From Spirochaetota bacterium (GTDB lineage Bacteria > Spirochaetota > Spirochaetia > SPDA01 > JAJSAL01), in assembly GCA_024274705.1 (NCBI GenBank), contig JAJSAL010000151.1, forward strand, positions 19,857 to 83,856: DNA of 64,000 nt. The letters run 5' to 3'. A program made the position numbers and the translations under genes. Below are positions 1 through 8,516 of this stretch, piece by piece. The notes beneath the pieces were generated by a model, which was not told where the DNA came from, made no database searches, and was given only the letters and a program-made list of their open reading frames with translations. Position 1 is the stretch's first letter, and each line of letters opens with the position of its first letter.

Positions 1-2
1 AC

Positions 3-479
3 GACCTCGAACCGGTTACCGTGCTGGTGGTTGACGGCGGAACGACTATCCTCCAGGACGGTGAAATCCTGGCCAGTCCTGCGCTCTCACCCGGACAGTA
101 CAGGTTCGTCCTGATATGGGGAGAACAGCCGTATGACCTGGATTCCCACATGGTGACCCCTTCCGCCGAGCATATCTATTTTGGAAATCAAACCGGAACG
201 GGATTATACCTGGACGTAGACGATACATCGAGTTACGGTCCGGAAACCATTACCATAACAGACGTGGCAACCGGGACATACGGGTACTACGTACATAACT
301 ATTCAGGATCTCCTGAGATCACCACTTCAGAGGCAATCGTGAAAGTGTATGACGCAACCGGTCTTCTCCGGACGATTAATATTCCCACCAGCGGAACCGG
401 ATTGTACTGGAATGTCGCTACCTTAAGCGGTTTAACCCTGACCGTGTACAACACGATAGAGGCGAGTGAACCATACTAA
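3..479 (+). CDS. YfaP/DUF2135-like exported protein, C-terminal part (5' end outside window)
   Basis: The reading frame is open from the first base, so the GTG at 21 given by the ORF track is probably internal and the gene starts before the window. The visible part is a beta-rich domain with the pattern L-W-G-x-x-P-x-DLDSH, a Tyr-Gly segment, LDVDD and YGPETIT, then a Thr-Tyr-x-x-Tyr-V-x-x-Y strand. These are hallmarks of the YfaP/DUF2135 fold found in secreted or periplasmic proteins of unknown function. The protein ends at a TAA followed by a terminator hairpin. No catalytic residues can be assigned. Fold assignment is fairly secure; role unknown. Confidence 0.7.
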   Translation, partial: DLEPVTVLVVDGGTTILQDGEILASPALSPGQYRFVLIWGEQPYDLDSHMVTPSAEHIYFGNQTGTGLYLDVDDTSSYGPETITITDVATGTYGYYVHNYSGSPEITTSEAIVKVYDATGLLRTINIPTSGTGLYWNVATLSGLTLTVYNTIEASEPY

Positions 480-504
480 CCTGGCCTTAAAATCGCCTAG
501 AACG

Positions 505-537
505 CAGGGGCTGTCCTTTCGGGGTCAGCCCTTTCTT
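505..537 (+). terminator. intrinsic terminator after the YfaP-like gene
   Basis: A GC-rich hairpin (GGGCTG-TCC, TTTC loop, GGGG-TCAGCCC) is followed by CTTTCTTT. It lies 25 bases after the stop of the plus-strand gene and covers the stop codon of the convergent minus-strand URO-D gene, so it may serve both directions. Confidence 0.6.
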
Positions 538-1721
538 TCGTTAAAATTATCTATTATACAGTTCAGTTTTTCCCGGTAATAGGAAAAGTTCTCCCAGGTG
601 CAGTCCGGTGACGCGAAGTGATCCAGGTGGGGGATGTATCTTCCTTTCTGAAGAAGCTGTTTTACTATTTCCAGCTCCCCGTCGATTGCCTGTTTCCCGC
701 CGGAGCTGAACAGCACCCGTTTGTCAAAACCGCCCAGCACCTGGAACTCCGGAAAACCTTTACGTATGCGGAGGAGATCGTTTCCGGCGGCCCGTTCGAA
801 GGGATACATACCGGTAACCCCGGTTTCTGCGATAAGGGGAACCAGGTCCTCCACGTACCCGTCGCTGTCGGTAAGGATGATGTCCACTCCGGACTCCAGG
901 GCGAACCCGACCATCTGTTTGTACCTGGGCGTAAGAAATTCCCTGAAATGGTCCGGGGAGATCAGGGAGCCCTGTTTACCCGCCATATCTTCCCAGATGA
1001 GAATGCAGTCCACCTTCACGTCCCGGAGGATCCTGTCGTAATAGCGGAGGAGAAAGTGCAGGAACGTGTCGCACATGTCGTGGATCATGTCCGGCTGATC
1101 GTACAGGGCGATGAGATAACCGGTAACACCCATGATCTGCCTGGGAAATCCTAGAAACCCTCCCACAGTACCTCCTAAGCGGATGGGGAAATCCCTCTCT
1201 TCAAGCCTTTCGGCGATACCGTCCCAGCCCGGGGGAAGCCTCTTTTCGATGGTGGACGGGTGGTAGTACTCCTTGTACTCGTTCCAGGAGTTCCAGTCTT
1301 TTACCGGACTCTCGAGCTCCATGGGGAGGGAACCCATGGAGACGTCATTTTTACACAGCACCCCGTAGGCGTCCCGGTAGAGCACATGGGTATCCGTTTT
1401 CTCGATGATCTCCTCTTCGAACATGGGGCTGTAGTCCACGGGGAACTTGGTAAGGTACGGGTCCAGGCCGAACACGGGCTGGACGTTCCTGTCACCTGCT
1501 TTCTCCATATCCTTCCCGATATTCCTGTTCGCCATGACGGCGATGCCGTCGGAGTAATCTTCCGGTACCGGTTCCCGTACTTCAAGTCCCTGTTCAAACC
1601 AGGCGCGTACCGTACCTGCCCAGTATCCGAACTCAACTTTCGGGACCTGTACCTCCGGAGTATACTCTCCGGGGTTCATACGCATCACTGAGAGAAATTT
1701 TTCTCTTGCATCGAGTGCCAT
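525..1721 (-). CDS. URO-D family protein (not HemE)
   Basis: About 398 residues with the uroporphyrinogen decarboxylase/methyltransferase TIM-barrel pattern: N-terminal MALDAREKFLSVM, a central WEDMAGKQGSLISP segment and a C-terminal GGFDKR. The RQAGRY substrate motif of HemE is absent. Where corrinoid methyltransferases of the family carry a zinc-binding HxCG, this protein reads TDSDG, so zinc-thiolate chemistry is unlikely. It shares EDMAGK, ERAAG and GG-x-DKR with the protein at 17607, so these two form one subfamily. I chose the ATG at 1721; the ORF track extends to a TTG at 1730. It directly follows the URO-D gene at 1731 and should be translated from the same mRNA. Function unknown; a carbohydrate-linked role is inferred from context. 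Confidence 0.75.
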   Translation of the reverse strand: MALDAREKFLSVMRMNPGEYTPEVQVPKVEFGYWAGTVRAWFEQGLEVREPVPEDYSDGIAVMANRNIGKDMEKAGDRNVQPVFGLDPYLTKFPVDYSPMFEEEIIEKTDTHVLYRDAYGVLCKNDVSMGSLPMELESPVKDWNSWNEYKEYYHPSTIEKRLPPGWDGIAERLEERDFPIRLGGTVGGFLGFPRQIMGVTGYLIALYDQPDMIHDMCDTFLHFLLRYYDRILRDVKVDCILIWEDMAGKQGSLISPDHFREFLTPRYKQMVGFALESGVDIILTDSDGYVEDLVPLIAETGVTGMYPFERAAGNDLLRIRKGFPEFQVLGGFDKRVLFSSGGKQAIDGELEIVKQLLQKGRYIPHLDHFASPDCTWENFSYYREKLNCIIDNFNERKG

Positions 1722-1730
1722 GATGCACAA

Positions 1731-2843
1731 CTAGTACCGGCCGTATTTGTGTACCGCATTGATCATGGTGATGAAATTTTCATGGGGTATGTAGTTTACA
1801 ACACTGTGGCTGGACGCCGCTTCCCACCGGCCTCCTCCTTTCATCATCACTTCACAGTGGGCCTTCACATCATTCTCCACGTCTTCCGTGGTTCCCCGTA
1901 CCAGGGGATACTCGATGTCGATATTTCCGGAAAGGGTAACCCGGTTCCCGTACCGTTTCTTGTATTCACGGTAATCGCACCCGGATGGATCCATGGGGTT
2001 GATGCAGTTGATGCCCATATCGATAAGCATGTCCATCGCCTGGTCCAGTTTGCCGTCTGAATGAAACTTGACGGGGATCCCCGCATCGAGGGCAGGCTGA
2101 ATAATCCTCTCATACGAAGGGCGCCAGATCTTCCAAAAAATGTCCGGAGGTATAAACATACCGGTGTTGAAGGCAAAATCGTCTGCAACAAAGAGAATAT
2201 CCACGCCTTCCGCAATTGCACGGCGGTGAAGCTCTTCGTAGAAATCCGCCGATTTCGATATCAATTCTTCCAGGAACTCCTGGTCTTCTAAAGACATGAT
2301 CATACAGTCGTGCATACCGATGACGAACTCGTACAGAGTCTGAAAAAGACACCCGGAAAGCATAACCACCCCTATTTTCGTCCCCTCTACCGCTTTCCTG
2401 TATTCCCGGACATACCGGAGAACGTGTTCCAGTTCCGGTTCACCCGGCCATATCACCCTCTCCAAATCCTTCCTGGATTTCAGGCTCTTGTCATACATGA
2501 AATCAACGGTTCCGTCCTCTTTTTTCTGCTTGATCGGTGTCCAGAGGGCTTCCAGGGCGATGGCATCCTGACCTATGACGTTGCACAGATTGATATAATC
2601 TTCCGGGTACATGGGCCTTATGTCCGCACTCGTTTCTTCAGCACCTTTTGCGATGTCGCCGCCGACACTGAGAGTATTACCCGCAGGCTTACCCAGGATC
2701 TTTTCCACATGCTGATCTTCGATGAGCACCTCGAAATTCGGTACCCTGTCGGTCTTCTCCCCCCGGTAAGCGGCTTTAAGCCGTTCAATATCCGGACCGG
2801 CTGCCAGAGGTTCGAATTCCTGTGTATTAACAGTATTTGCCAT
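1731..2843 (-). CDS. URO-D family protein, first gene of a two-gene operon
   Basis: A 370-residue member of the uroporphyrinogen decarboxylase/MtaA superfamily. I place the start at the ATG at 2843 because GGAGG sits just upstream; the ORF-track extension to 2882 overlaps the promoter. Visible family features are R-x-D-R-V-P-N-F-E near residue 40, VADDFAFNTGMFIPP mid-protein and VKFHSDGK, where an HxCG zinc motif would stand in methyltransferases. HSDG keeps the His but replaces Cys by Asp. It lacks the HemE RQAGRY motif. The second URO-D gene begins at its stop codon. Control is probably by an AraC-family activator through the box at 2905-2940. Confidence 0.75.
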   Translation of the reverse strand: MANTVNTQEFEPLAAGPDIERLKAAYRGEKTDRVPNFEVLIEDQHVEKILGKPAGNTLSVGGDIAKGAEETSADIRPMYPEDYINLCNVIGQDAIALEALWTPIKQKKEDGTVDFMYDKSLKSRKDLERVIWPGEPELEHVLRYVREYRKAVEGTKIGVVMLSGCLFQTLYEFVIGMHDCMIMSLEDQEFLEELISKSADFYEELHRRAIAEGVDILFVADDFAFNTGMFIPPDIFWKIWRPSYERIIQPALDAGIPVKFHSDGKLDQAMDMLIDMGINCINPMDPSGCDYREYKKRYGNRVTLSGNIDIEYPLVRGTTEDVENDVKAHCEVMMKGGGRWEAASSHSVVNYIPHENFITMINAVHKYGRY

Positions 2844-2880
2844 GAGCATCCTCCTTGCCTTCTGTTTTACGCGTATGTGC

Positions 2881-2909
2881 ATTGTACCATGATAAATCTG
2901 TTATAAAAT
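2881..2909 (-). promoter_or_regulatory. promoter of the URO-D pair (weak -35)
   Basis: On the minus strand TACAAT occupies 2886-2881, 37 bases before the chosen start. The hexamer 17 bases upstream (ATTTTA) is a poor -35, as expected for an activator-dependent promoter. The AraC-type box lies immediately upstream. Confidence 0.45.
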
Positions 2910-2940
2910 GCACAAAAAAGTAAAAATGATACAGATTATG
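2905..2940. promoter_or_regulatory. AraC-type box, copy A (shared with the rhamnose locus)
   Basis: A 36-base element starting AAAATGCACAAAA and ending GATACAGATTATG matches the element at 54766-54801 at 31 of 36 positions by eye. It contains a direct repeat AAAATG at 2905 and 2923, 18 bases apart, as expected for two AraC-family half-sites. It lies directly upstream of the -35 region of the URO-D operon. Binding by the 54909 or 58369 regulator is inferred. Confidence 0.55.
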
Positions 2941-2961
2941 AACTCTGTCTTTTCCCTGCAA

Positions 2962-3978
2962 TTAAAACTCCCCTACCAAATTCCGTATTTCACCGGCGAT
3001 CCGCTCCGGCTGCGGTATGTAGAACTTTTCCATCGGCGGGGAAAACGGAGCCGGCGTGTTAGGCGCTGCGATCCTCCGGATCGGGGCAAGGAGATAATCA
3101 GGGATCCTCTCTGCCACCTGCATGCCGATTTCCGCGCCCAGGCCGCTCTGTTTGGGTGATTCCTCCACCACCGCCAGCCTGCCGGTTTTTTTAACCGAAC
3201 CAATGATAAGATCGATATCCAGGGGCCAGAGGGTCCTGGGATCGATCACTTCCACGTTGATTCCTTCCTGGGAAAGGGTTTCCGCAGCCTGCAGAGAATA
3301 ATGCATCATCAGGAGGTTCGCCACGATGGTAACGTCCGAACCTTCCCTCCGGATAATTCCCTTCCCGATAGGCACGATGTAATCCTCATCGGGTATTTCG
3401 GAAGAGGCATCCAGGGTTCCTGCTTCCTGCCTGATGCCCTTGGAACCGTAGAGACGCTTGTGCTCGAATATCAGCACCGGGTCGTCGTCCCGGACAGCCG
3501 CCCGGAGGAGTCCCATGGCGTCGTAAGCAGTGGCAGGGGCAACGACCTTGATACCGGGACAGCCGATAAAATAAGGTTCCAGGTTCTGGGCGTGCTGCGA
3601 CCCCCTTCCGGTGACGCCCACAGGTGCCCGCATAACCACCGGCATGGTGAGCTTACCGCCGGACATGTAGCGCATCTTTGCTATCTGGTTTACCACCTGG
3701 TCCATGCAGCACAGGAGAAAGTCCCCGTACTGAACGTCTGCGATAGGGCGCATGCCCATGGCACCGGCACCGCAGGCCATACCCATGATAGCGATCTCAG
3801 AGATCGGGGTGTCGATAATCCGGTCCCGGAAATCCTTCTCCAGTCCCAGGGTTACCGTAAAGGCTCCCCCGTATCCCCCGGGAATACCGATATCCTCCCC
3901 TATGCAGAACACGGCCTCGTCCCGCTCCATCTCGCCGTGAATAGCAGTACGCAGTGCTTCGGTTATACTCATCCTCAT
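2962..3978 (-). CDS. 2-oxoacid dehydrogenase E1 beta subunit (AcoB/PdhB-like)
   Basis: 338 residues, the usual length for the beta subunit of a heterotetrameric thiamine-diphosphate E1. The start MSITEALRTAIHGEM, the FCIGEDIGIPGGYGGAFTVT stretch, the DTPISEIAIMGMACGAG motif and the C-terminal transketolase-like domain (VVEESPKQSGLGAEI) are all family signatures. It overlaps E1-alpha by four bases, so subunits are translationally coupled. With E1-alpha and E2 next door it should oxidatively decarboxylate a 2-oxoacid or cleave an acetoin-like compound in the cytoplasm. No E3 (dihydrolipoamide dehydrogenase) is encoded in the window. Substrate unknown. Confidence 0.88.
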   Translation of the reverse strand: MRMSITEALRTAIHGEMERDEAVFCIGEDIGIPGGYGGAFTVTLGLEKDFRDRIIDTPISEIAIMGMACGAGAMGMRPIADVQYGDFLLCCMDQVVNQIAKMRYMSGGKLTMPVVMRAPVGVTGRGSQHAQNLEPYFIGCPGIKVVAPATAYDAMGLLRAAVRDDDPVLIFEHKRLYGSKGIRQEAGTLDASSEIPDEDYIVPIGKGIIRREGSDVTIVANLLMMHYSLQAAETLSQEGINVEVIDPRTLWPLDIDLIIGSVKKTGRLAVVEESPKQSGLGAEIGMQVAERIPDYLLAPIRRIAAPNTPAPFSPPMEKFYIPQPERIAGEIRNLVGEF

Positions 3979-4979
3979 CTCGGCACCTCACAGGTTACGT
4001 ACAGGTCTTCGTAGGTATCTTCAGGTTTCGGCTCTTCGCTGGTCTGGCCGAACAGGATCGCATCATCCACAGCTCTTTCCACCTCGTCTTTTATCGATTG
4101 TATTTCTTTCTCATCAGCCACGCCGTACTCCAGCAGGATCTTTTCACATGCCGGAACAGAATCCTTTCCTTTCCAGTGCTCTTTTTCTTCTTTGGTCATG
4201 TAATTGTTCGGGTCCCGCCGGGAATGGCCGCAGAGACGAAAGGTCTTCAGTTCCAGAAGGGTCGGCCCTTCCCCTTTCCGGGCCAGGTCCACTGCTTCCC
4301 TGGCGTGTTGGTACACTGCAAATACATCCATACCATCGGCAATATCACTCCGCATTCCGTAGGCCGCACCCCGGTCCGCGATGTCCTTGATTTTCATCAC
4401 CCGTTTTACACTGGTGGAAGCACCGTAAAGGTTGTTTTCACACACGAACAGGGCGGGCAGATCGTAGACTGCCGCTGCGTTCAGCCCCTCGTGGAAGGCC
4501 CCTTCGTTGGATGCGCCGTCACCGAAAAAACTCACTGCAATGCGCTTTTCCTTCCGGATTTTGAAGGCCATGGCCATGCCCGCAATGATAGGGATGTTTC
4601 CTCCGACAATGGCTATAGCCGGAAGCATTCCTAAGCTTAAGTCTCCGACATGCATGGATCCGCCTTTCCCCTTACAGCACCCGGTAACTTTACCGTACAG
4701 CTCTGCAGCGACAGCATTAAGAGTGATTCCCCGGGCGATGGCGTGGCCGTGGGGTCTGTGGGTAGACGCAATAACGTCATCATCTTCGAGAGCGGCGGTT
4801 ACGCCCACGGCGCAGGCTTCCTGCCCGATATATTGATGCACCGTACCGGGCATCTTCCCTTCCAGGAAGAGGTACCGGATCTTCTCTTCGAATACCCGGA
4901 TTTCCAGCATCCGGCGGTACATGCCTTGAACCTTATCCTTCCCCAATACATCGATTATCTTTTTATAGTCTGTTTTCAC
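3975..4979 (-). CDS. 2-oxoacid dehydrogenase E1 alpha subunit (AcoA/PdhA-like)
   Basis: 334 residues with the E1-alpha signatures HQYIGQEACAVGV near residue 50, STHRPHGHAIARG, and the thiamine-diphosphate/Mg motif FFGDGASNEGAFHEGLNAAAVYDLP. LCGHSRRDPNNY near residue 240 is the phosphorylation-loop-like region. The start is a GTG overlapping the E2 stop, with AGGAG upstream. It pairs with E1-beta (four-base overlap) in the operon E2-E1alpha-E1beta. Similarity in layout to acetoin dehydrogenase (AcoABC) is clear, but the substrate may instead come from the RuBisCO-like protein encoded upstream. Confidence 0.88.
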   Translation of the reverse strand: MKTDYKKIIDVLGKDKVQGMYRRMLEIRVFEEKIRYLFLEGKMPGTVHQYIGQEACAVGVTAALEDDDVIASTHRPHGHAIARGITLNAVAAELYGKVTGCCKGKGGSMHVGDLSLGMLPAIAIVGGNIPIIAGMAMAFKIRKEKRIAVSFFGDGASNEGAFHEGLNAAAVYDLPALFVCENNLYGASTSVKRVMKIKDIADRGAAYGMRSDIADGMDVFAVYQHAREAVDLARKGEGPTLLELKTFRLCGHSRRDPNNYMTKEEKEHWKGKDSVPACEKILLEYGVADEKEIQSIKDEVERAVDDAILFGQTSEEPKPEDTYEDLYVTCEVPR

Positions 4980-6268
4980 GACATCTCCTCTTCAATAATG
5001 TTCTTCAGCTCCCCTAAGAATTCGGCTCCCTGTACCCCGTTCACTACGCGGTGGTCGAAACTTCCCGTTACAATTACAGCCGGACGGATCCTCATGGTAT
5101 CATCGTCGCCTATCACCATCTTCTTCTCCATCCTTCCGATGGCCAGGATACCCGCCTGTTTCGGGCTGATAATGGCGAAGAACTCATCCACCGGATACAT
5201 CCCCAGGTTGCTCACTGTAAAGGTTCCCCCTTTCATGTCTTCCTTCTGAAGTTTTCCGTTCCGTACCTTTCCCGCCAGCCGGGAGATCCCTTTACCTATC
5301 TCACGAATATCCTTCGTGAGTGGGTCCCGAACAACCGGCACATAGAGTTCATCCCCTGAAGCAACGGCCAGGGCAATCCCGATGTTCCCGTACAGGTGTA
5401 CCGTGTTGTCCTGGAAATATCCATTCAGCCTGGGATGCCTGGACAGGGCAATCGCAATTGCTTTCACCAGGAACGCCGTTACGGATACCCTTTTTCCGTC
5501 GGGATAGGGATGATCTGCCCTGTGCTGCAGCAGATGGTCCATGTAGACCGTTGTTTTAAGATAGTAATGAGGTATCTCGTTCTTACTCTTTGAAAGATTG
5601 AACGCGATGGCCTGCTGGTTCCCGGTAAGCCCTATCCCGGCTTCATGAACGCCGACAGGAGCAGGCGCACCCGATCGATACCCTTCAAGATCGTCCCTGG
5701 TGATCAGCCCCCCGGGTCCTGTACCTTTCACGCTGCTTAAGTCGATACCATGCTTTTGAGCCAGGTTCCGTACGATTGCAGTGACCTTTACTCCGGAAAC
5801 CGGTGACGTTACCCGGCCGAATAAGTCCTTACCGGTAACGGTACCGCCCAGTCCGGTCCCAACCACTTCCTCAAGGTTACATCCCCTTTTAGCCGCAATA
5901 TCCTGGGCTACAGGCGAGAGGGTTACCGGCGCGACTGATGCCGGTTGCCGCTGAAGGTGCAGCGGCTTAAGAGGTACCGGTTGTACTTCCGCCGGAACTG
6001 CCGTTCCCTCTCCTCTAGGCACCTCTTCCCCCTCAGCTCCGATAATTGCAATGGCCGTCCCAGCCTGGATGACCGTGTCCGGTTCCACCAGGATTTTCAG
6101 CACCCTGCCGGAAGCAAAACTTTCCACTTCCATGGAGACCTTGTCTGTTTCCACTTCGCAGACCGGGTCTCCTTTTTGTATTGTGTCCCCTTCTTTTACA
6201 AGCCAGCCGACGAGTTTTACCTCGTCGGTGGTCTGGCTCAACGGGGGCATAACGATTTCAGTTGCCAT
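4976..6268 (-). CDS. dihydrolipoamide acyltransferase E2 with one lipoyl domain
   Basis: 430 residues. Residues 1-80 form a lipoyl domain with CEVETDKVSMEVES, where the Lys carries lipoate. A linker follows, then two peripheral-subunit-binding-like segments (SPVAQDIAAKRGCNLEEV and AIVRNLAQKHGIDLSSV), each ending GTG-GG-x-T or GTGPGG-x-T. The rest is the catalytic acyltransferase domain, with SFDHRVVNGVQGAEF at the active site; the His is present but the usual Asp of HRxxDG is Asn. It starts the E2-E1alpha-E1beta set and follows the RuBisCO-like gene by 15 bases. Two binding-like segments are unusual for a protein with a single lipoyl domain. Confidence 0.86.
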   Translation of the reverse strand: MATEIVMPPLSQTTDEVKLVGWLVKEGDTIQKGDPVCEVETDKVSMEVESFASGRVLKILVEPDTVIQAGTAIAIIGAEGEEVPRGEGTAVPAEVQPVPLKPLHLQRQPASVAPVTLSPVAQDIAAKRGCNLEEVVGTGLGGTVTGKDLFGRVTSPVSGVKVTAIVRNLAQKHGIDLSSVKGTGPGGLITRDDLEGYRSGAPAPVGVHEAGIGLTGNQQAIAFNLSKSKNEIPHYYLKTTVYMDHLLQHRADHPYPDGKRVSVTAFLVKAIAIALSRHPRLNGYFQDNTVHLYGNIGIALAVASGDELYVPVVRDPLTKDIREIGKGISRLAGKVRNGKLQKEDMKGGTFTVSNLGMYPVDEFFAIISPKQAGILAIGRMEKKMVIGDDDTMRIRPAVIVTGSFDHRVVNGVQGAEFLGELKNIIEEEMS

Positions 6269-6283
6269 GGTTAGTTACCGCCC

Positions 6284-7627
6284 TTATAGCTTGAACTCCT
6301 TGGGATGGAACTTCGGGTCCACCCGGAGCCAGGGAGTCGTAGGCCGTTCGAAGTAACCCCACTGTTCAAGGGCGCTTCGAAGTGCCTTGTTCTCCGGTTT
6401 CCGGGCATATTCGTCGATAGGTATATCGTTCATAACCGCGTATATCGCCTGCTGCCAGGCCTGGGCGCCGGCGGTGTAGCCGTCTTTGTGACCCAGCATG
6501 CCGCCGCCTGCGGGAATAATGGTATCCACACCGAATTCCGGGATGATGATGGGAGCCAGCCCCGGGTACATGCCTGCTGCAGGCATGGGCCACATCTTCC
6601 TGAGGTGAAAAAGGTGAGCCTGGCCTAGGTGCTGGCACCTTAAGCCCTCTTCCAGGCTCACCATTGGAATACTGGACCAGAAGGAGGGAGTCAGCGTATT
6701 GTCTGCTCCGCAGAGGCGGATGAGCTTGGTGAATACCGGCCAGGAGATGCTCTTCATTGCGGCTATCATGTGCGAATTGTGCACCATGACCGGAACGTTG
6801 ATTGCAGGATCCTCCGTTATTGCCCGTATTGCCGACAACCCCACGGAATAGGTGATGAGGAGTCCGTTCGCCCCTAGTTCCACCGCCCGCCTGGCTTTTT
6901 CGTGCATCTTTTCCACTTCGTCGGTGATGGAACAGTAATAGACCATCTTCTTCTTACCGGTCTTCGCGGAAGCCCGTTCTATGGCGTCCATCACATATTT
7001 CAGCCTGTCTTCATACTTGTTGTTGTAGCTGTCGGAGAGCATTTCGTCGTCTTTACACAGGTCGGCGCCTCCCATGGCTGTTTCGTACACCTGCGCTCCT
7101 GTCTGCTCCGGGGTCATCCCCATTTTCGGCTTGATGATGTGGAGAGAAAGGGGGCGGTCATAGACATCCAGCAGTTCCCGGATACCGGAAACACCGAATT
7201 TAGGACCCTTGAAGTTCTTCACCATATTTTCCGGAAGTGTGACGTCCAGAAGCCGTAAATCCTTCGAATATGCGAAGCAGTTGCCCGCTATGGATAGAAG
7301 CGCCATGGGAATGTTGTTGTGCCAGGCAGCGATAGGGAACGCCAGTTGCACGACACAGGCCTTTGTATAGGCCTCGTCCACGGGCAGTTCATAGTAACCA
7401 ACCACCTTTCCGGAAAGATTGAGCCTCACCTCTTCGGTGTCTTCCTTTACCTTCTGCCAGGACCCGGTGGATCCTTCGATTGCCATTGCCTCCACCAGCT
7501 TGAAGTGATCGATAAAATCCACCCCGGGAAGGGTGTCCTTCATGTAGTAGGTAGCAACGATGTTGTCTTTCAAGTCGATGCCGTCCAGGGCGTTCTCAAA
7601 GATAATGGGATCGTGAATGCGTGTCAT
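6284..7627 (-). CDS. RuBisCO-like protein (form IV type)
   Basis: 447 residues, the length of a RuBisCO large subunit. By eye the N-domain has EGSTGSW (E60 kept, T65 to Ser) and AGNCF (N123). The barrel has IIKPKMG (K175 and K177), GGADLCKDDEM (carbamylated K201, D203, E204) and a phosphate-binding GGGMLGH. In contrast RLCGADNTLTPSFWSS replaces H327 and the loop-6 Lys334, VHNSH replaces R295, and AAGMY replaces SGGIH around S379. It should therefore bind Mg and enolise a sugar-phosphate-like substrate but not fix CO2. GGAG is present at the start. It lies between an RpiR gene and E2-E1 genes. The substrate cannot be named; the methionine-salvage and apionate-type families are candidates to exclude. 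Confidence 0.85.
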   Translation of the reverse strand: MTRIHDPIIFENALDGIDLKDNIVATYYMKDTLPGVDFIDHFKLVEAMAIEGSTGSWQKVKEDTEEVRLNLSGKVVGYYELPVDEAYTKACVVQLAFPIAAWHNNIPMALLSIAGNCFAYSKDLRLLDVTLPENMVKNFKGPKFGVSGIRELLDVYDRPLSLHIIKPKMGMTPEQTGAQVYETAMGGADLCKDDEMLSDSYNNKYEDRLKYVMDAIERASAKTGKKKMVYYCSITDEVEKMHEKARRAVELGANGLLITYSVGLSAIRAITEDPAINVPVMVHNSHMIAAMKSISWPVFTKLIRLCGADNTLTPSFWSSIPMVSLEEGLRCQHLGQAHLFHLRKMWPMPAAGMYPGLAPIIIPEFGVDTIIPAGGGMLGHKDGYTAGAQAWQQAIYAVMNDIPIDEYARKPENKALRSALEQWGYFERPTTPWLRVDPKFHPKEFKL

Positions 7628-7664
7628 ACTCTTTCTCCTTATTCTGTATTAAAATTTTGTTCGT

Positions 7665-8510
7665 TTATTTTACCCGTAGATTACGGTTAACGATCTTTTC
7701 TATGCCCCTGATCTCTTCGATCCCGGCGTTATCGGTTTTGGACGCCAGTATGATATAGAGAGCACGTACCAAGGTAAGCTGGGCCACCATGGAATTGGAC
7801 TGGGCGAAATGTACCTGCCGCTCATGGCACGCAGTAAGCAGGATACAGTCCGACAGCTTTGCCAGGGCTGAATCTCCGTAGTTGGTCAGTGCAACGATGT
7901 ATGCTCCGTTTTGCCGGGCAAGTCCCGCCGCCTCTACCACCTGTTTCTGTCTCCCGGAATGGGAAATACAGAAAAAGACGTCGTTTTTGTGCCCGTGGCC
8001 CGCGCATACGAGCATCTCGTAGGGGTCGATAAGGGTCTTCGCCTTGTACCTGAGATGGGAAAGCTGGATCGCACCAAGCTGCCCTATCCTCCCGGATCCG
8101 CCTAAACCGAGGAAATAGAGCATATCGCACCGGCAAATCCTTTCCGCCACACCGGATACTGCAGTGAAATCCACAACGCCTTCAGTCGCCTGCAGATTGG
8201 TAACAGCTTCGGAAAATACTTTCCTGATGCTTAAAGAAGGTTCATCATCCCGGTTAAAAATAGGAAGAATCTGTTCCGGCTCGTAATGTAAATCCCGGGA
8301 AAAGGTGATTTTAAACCGCTTGAAGCTGTCATACCCTAAACGCTTGCAGAACCGTGATATCGATGCGACTGACGTGCCGATGGCACCTGCGATTTCTTCT
8401 ATAGAATTATTAAGCCCTTCGAAATCGATATCCAGAAAGTAATCCGCAATCTTTTTCTGAACGGGTTTCAATTCATTGTAGATCACTTTGATCTCTGTCA
8501 TGATAGACAT
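7665..8510 (-). CDS. RpiR-family transcriptional regulator (HTH + SIS)
   Basis: 281 residues. The N-terminal helix-turn-helix (residues 10-80) includes EIAGAIGTSVASISRFCKRLGYDSF, the RpiR recognition region. Residues 125-255 form a sugar-isomerase (SIS) effector domain with FLGLGGSGRIGQLGA and FCISHSGRQKQVVEAA, which normally binds a phosphosugar. It heads the minus-strand operon containing the RuBisCO-like protein and E2/E1 genes, so it probably controls them and itself. A second RpiR gene heads the related operon at 39160 and its promoter shares an operator-like motif. The ATG at 8510 has no visible Shine-Dalgarno and lies six bases after the candidate -10. Confidence 0.88.
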   Translation of the reverse strand: MSIMTEIKVIYNELKPVQKKIADYFLDIDFEGLNNSIEEIAGAIGTSVASISRFCKRLGYDSFKRFKITFSRDLHYEPEQILPIFNRDDEPSLSIRKVFSEAVTNLQATEGVVDFTAVSGVAERICRCDMLYFLGLGGSGRIGQLGAIQLSHLRYKAKTLIDPYEMLVCAGHGHKNDVFFCISHSGRQKQVVEAAGLARQNGAYIVALTNYGDSALAKLSDCILLTACHERQVHFAQSNSMVAQLTLVRALYIILASKTDNAGIEEIRGIEKIVNRNLRVK

Positions 8511-8516
8511 GGGTGC

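Noticed and set aside
618-1154. 178-residue plus-strand ORF opposite the URO-D gene
   Set aside because: It is a shadow of a well-supported minus-strand gene and has no family motifs or ribosome site.
2811-2835. GGTTCGAATTCC resembling a tRNA T-arm
   Set aside because: It is inside the URO-D coding sequence and no cloverleaf can be drawn around it.
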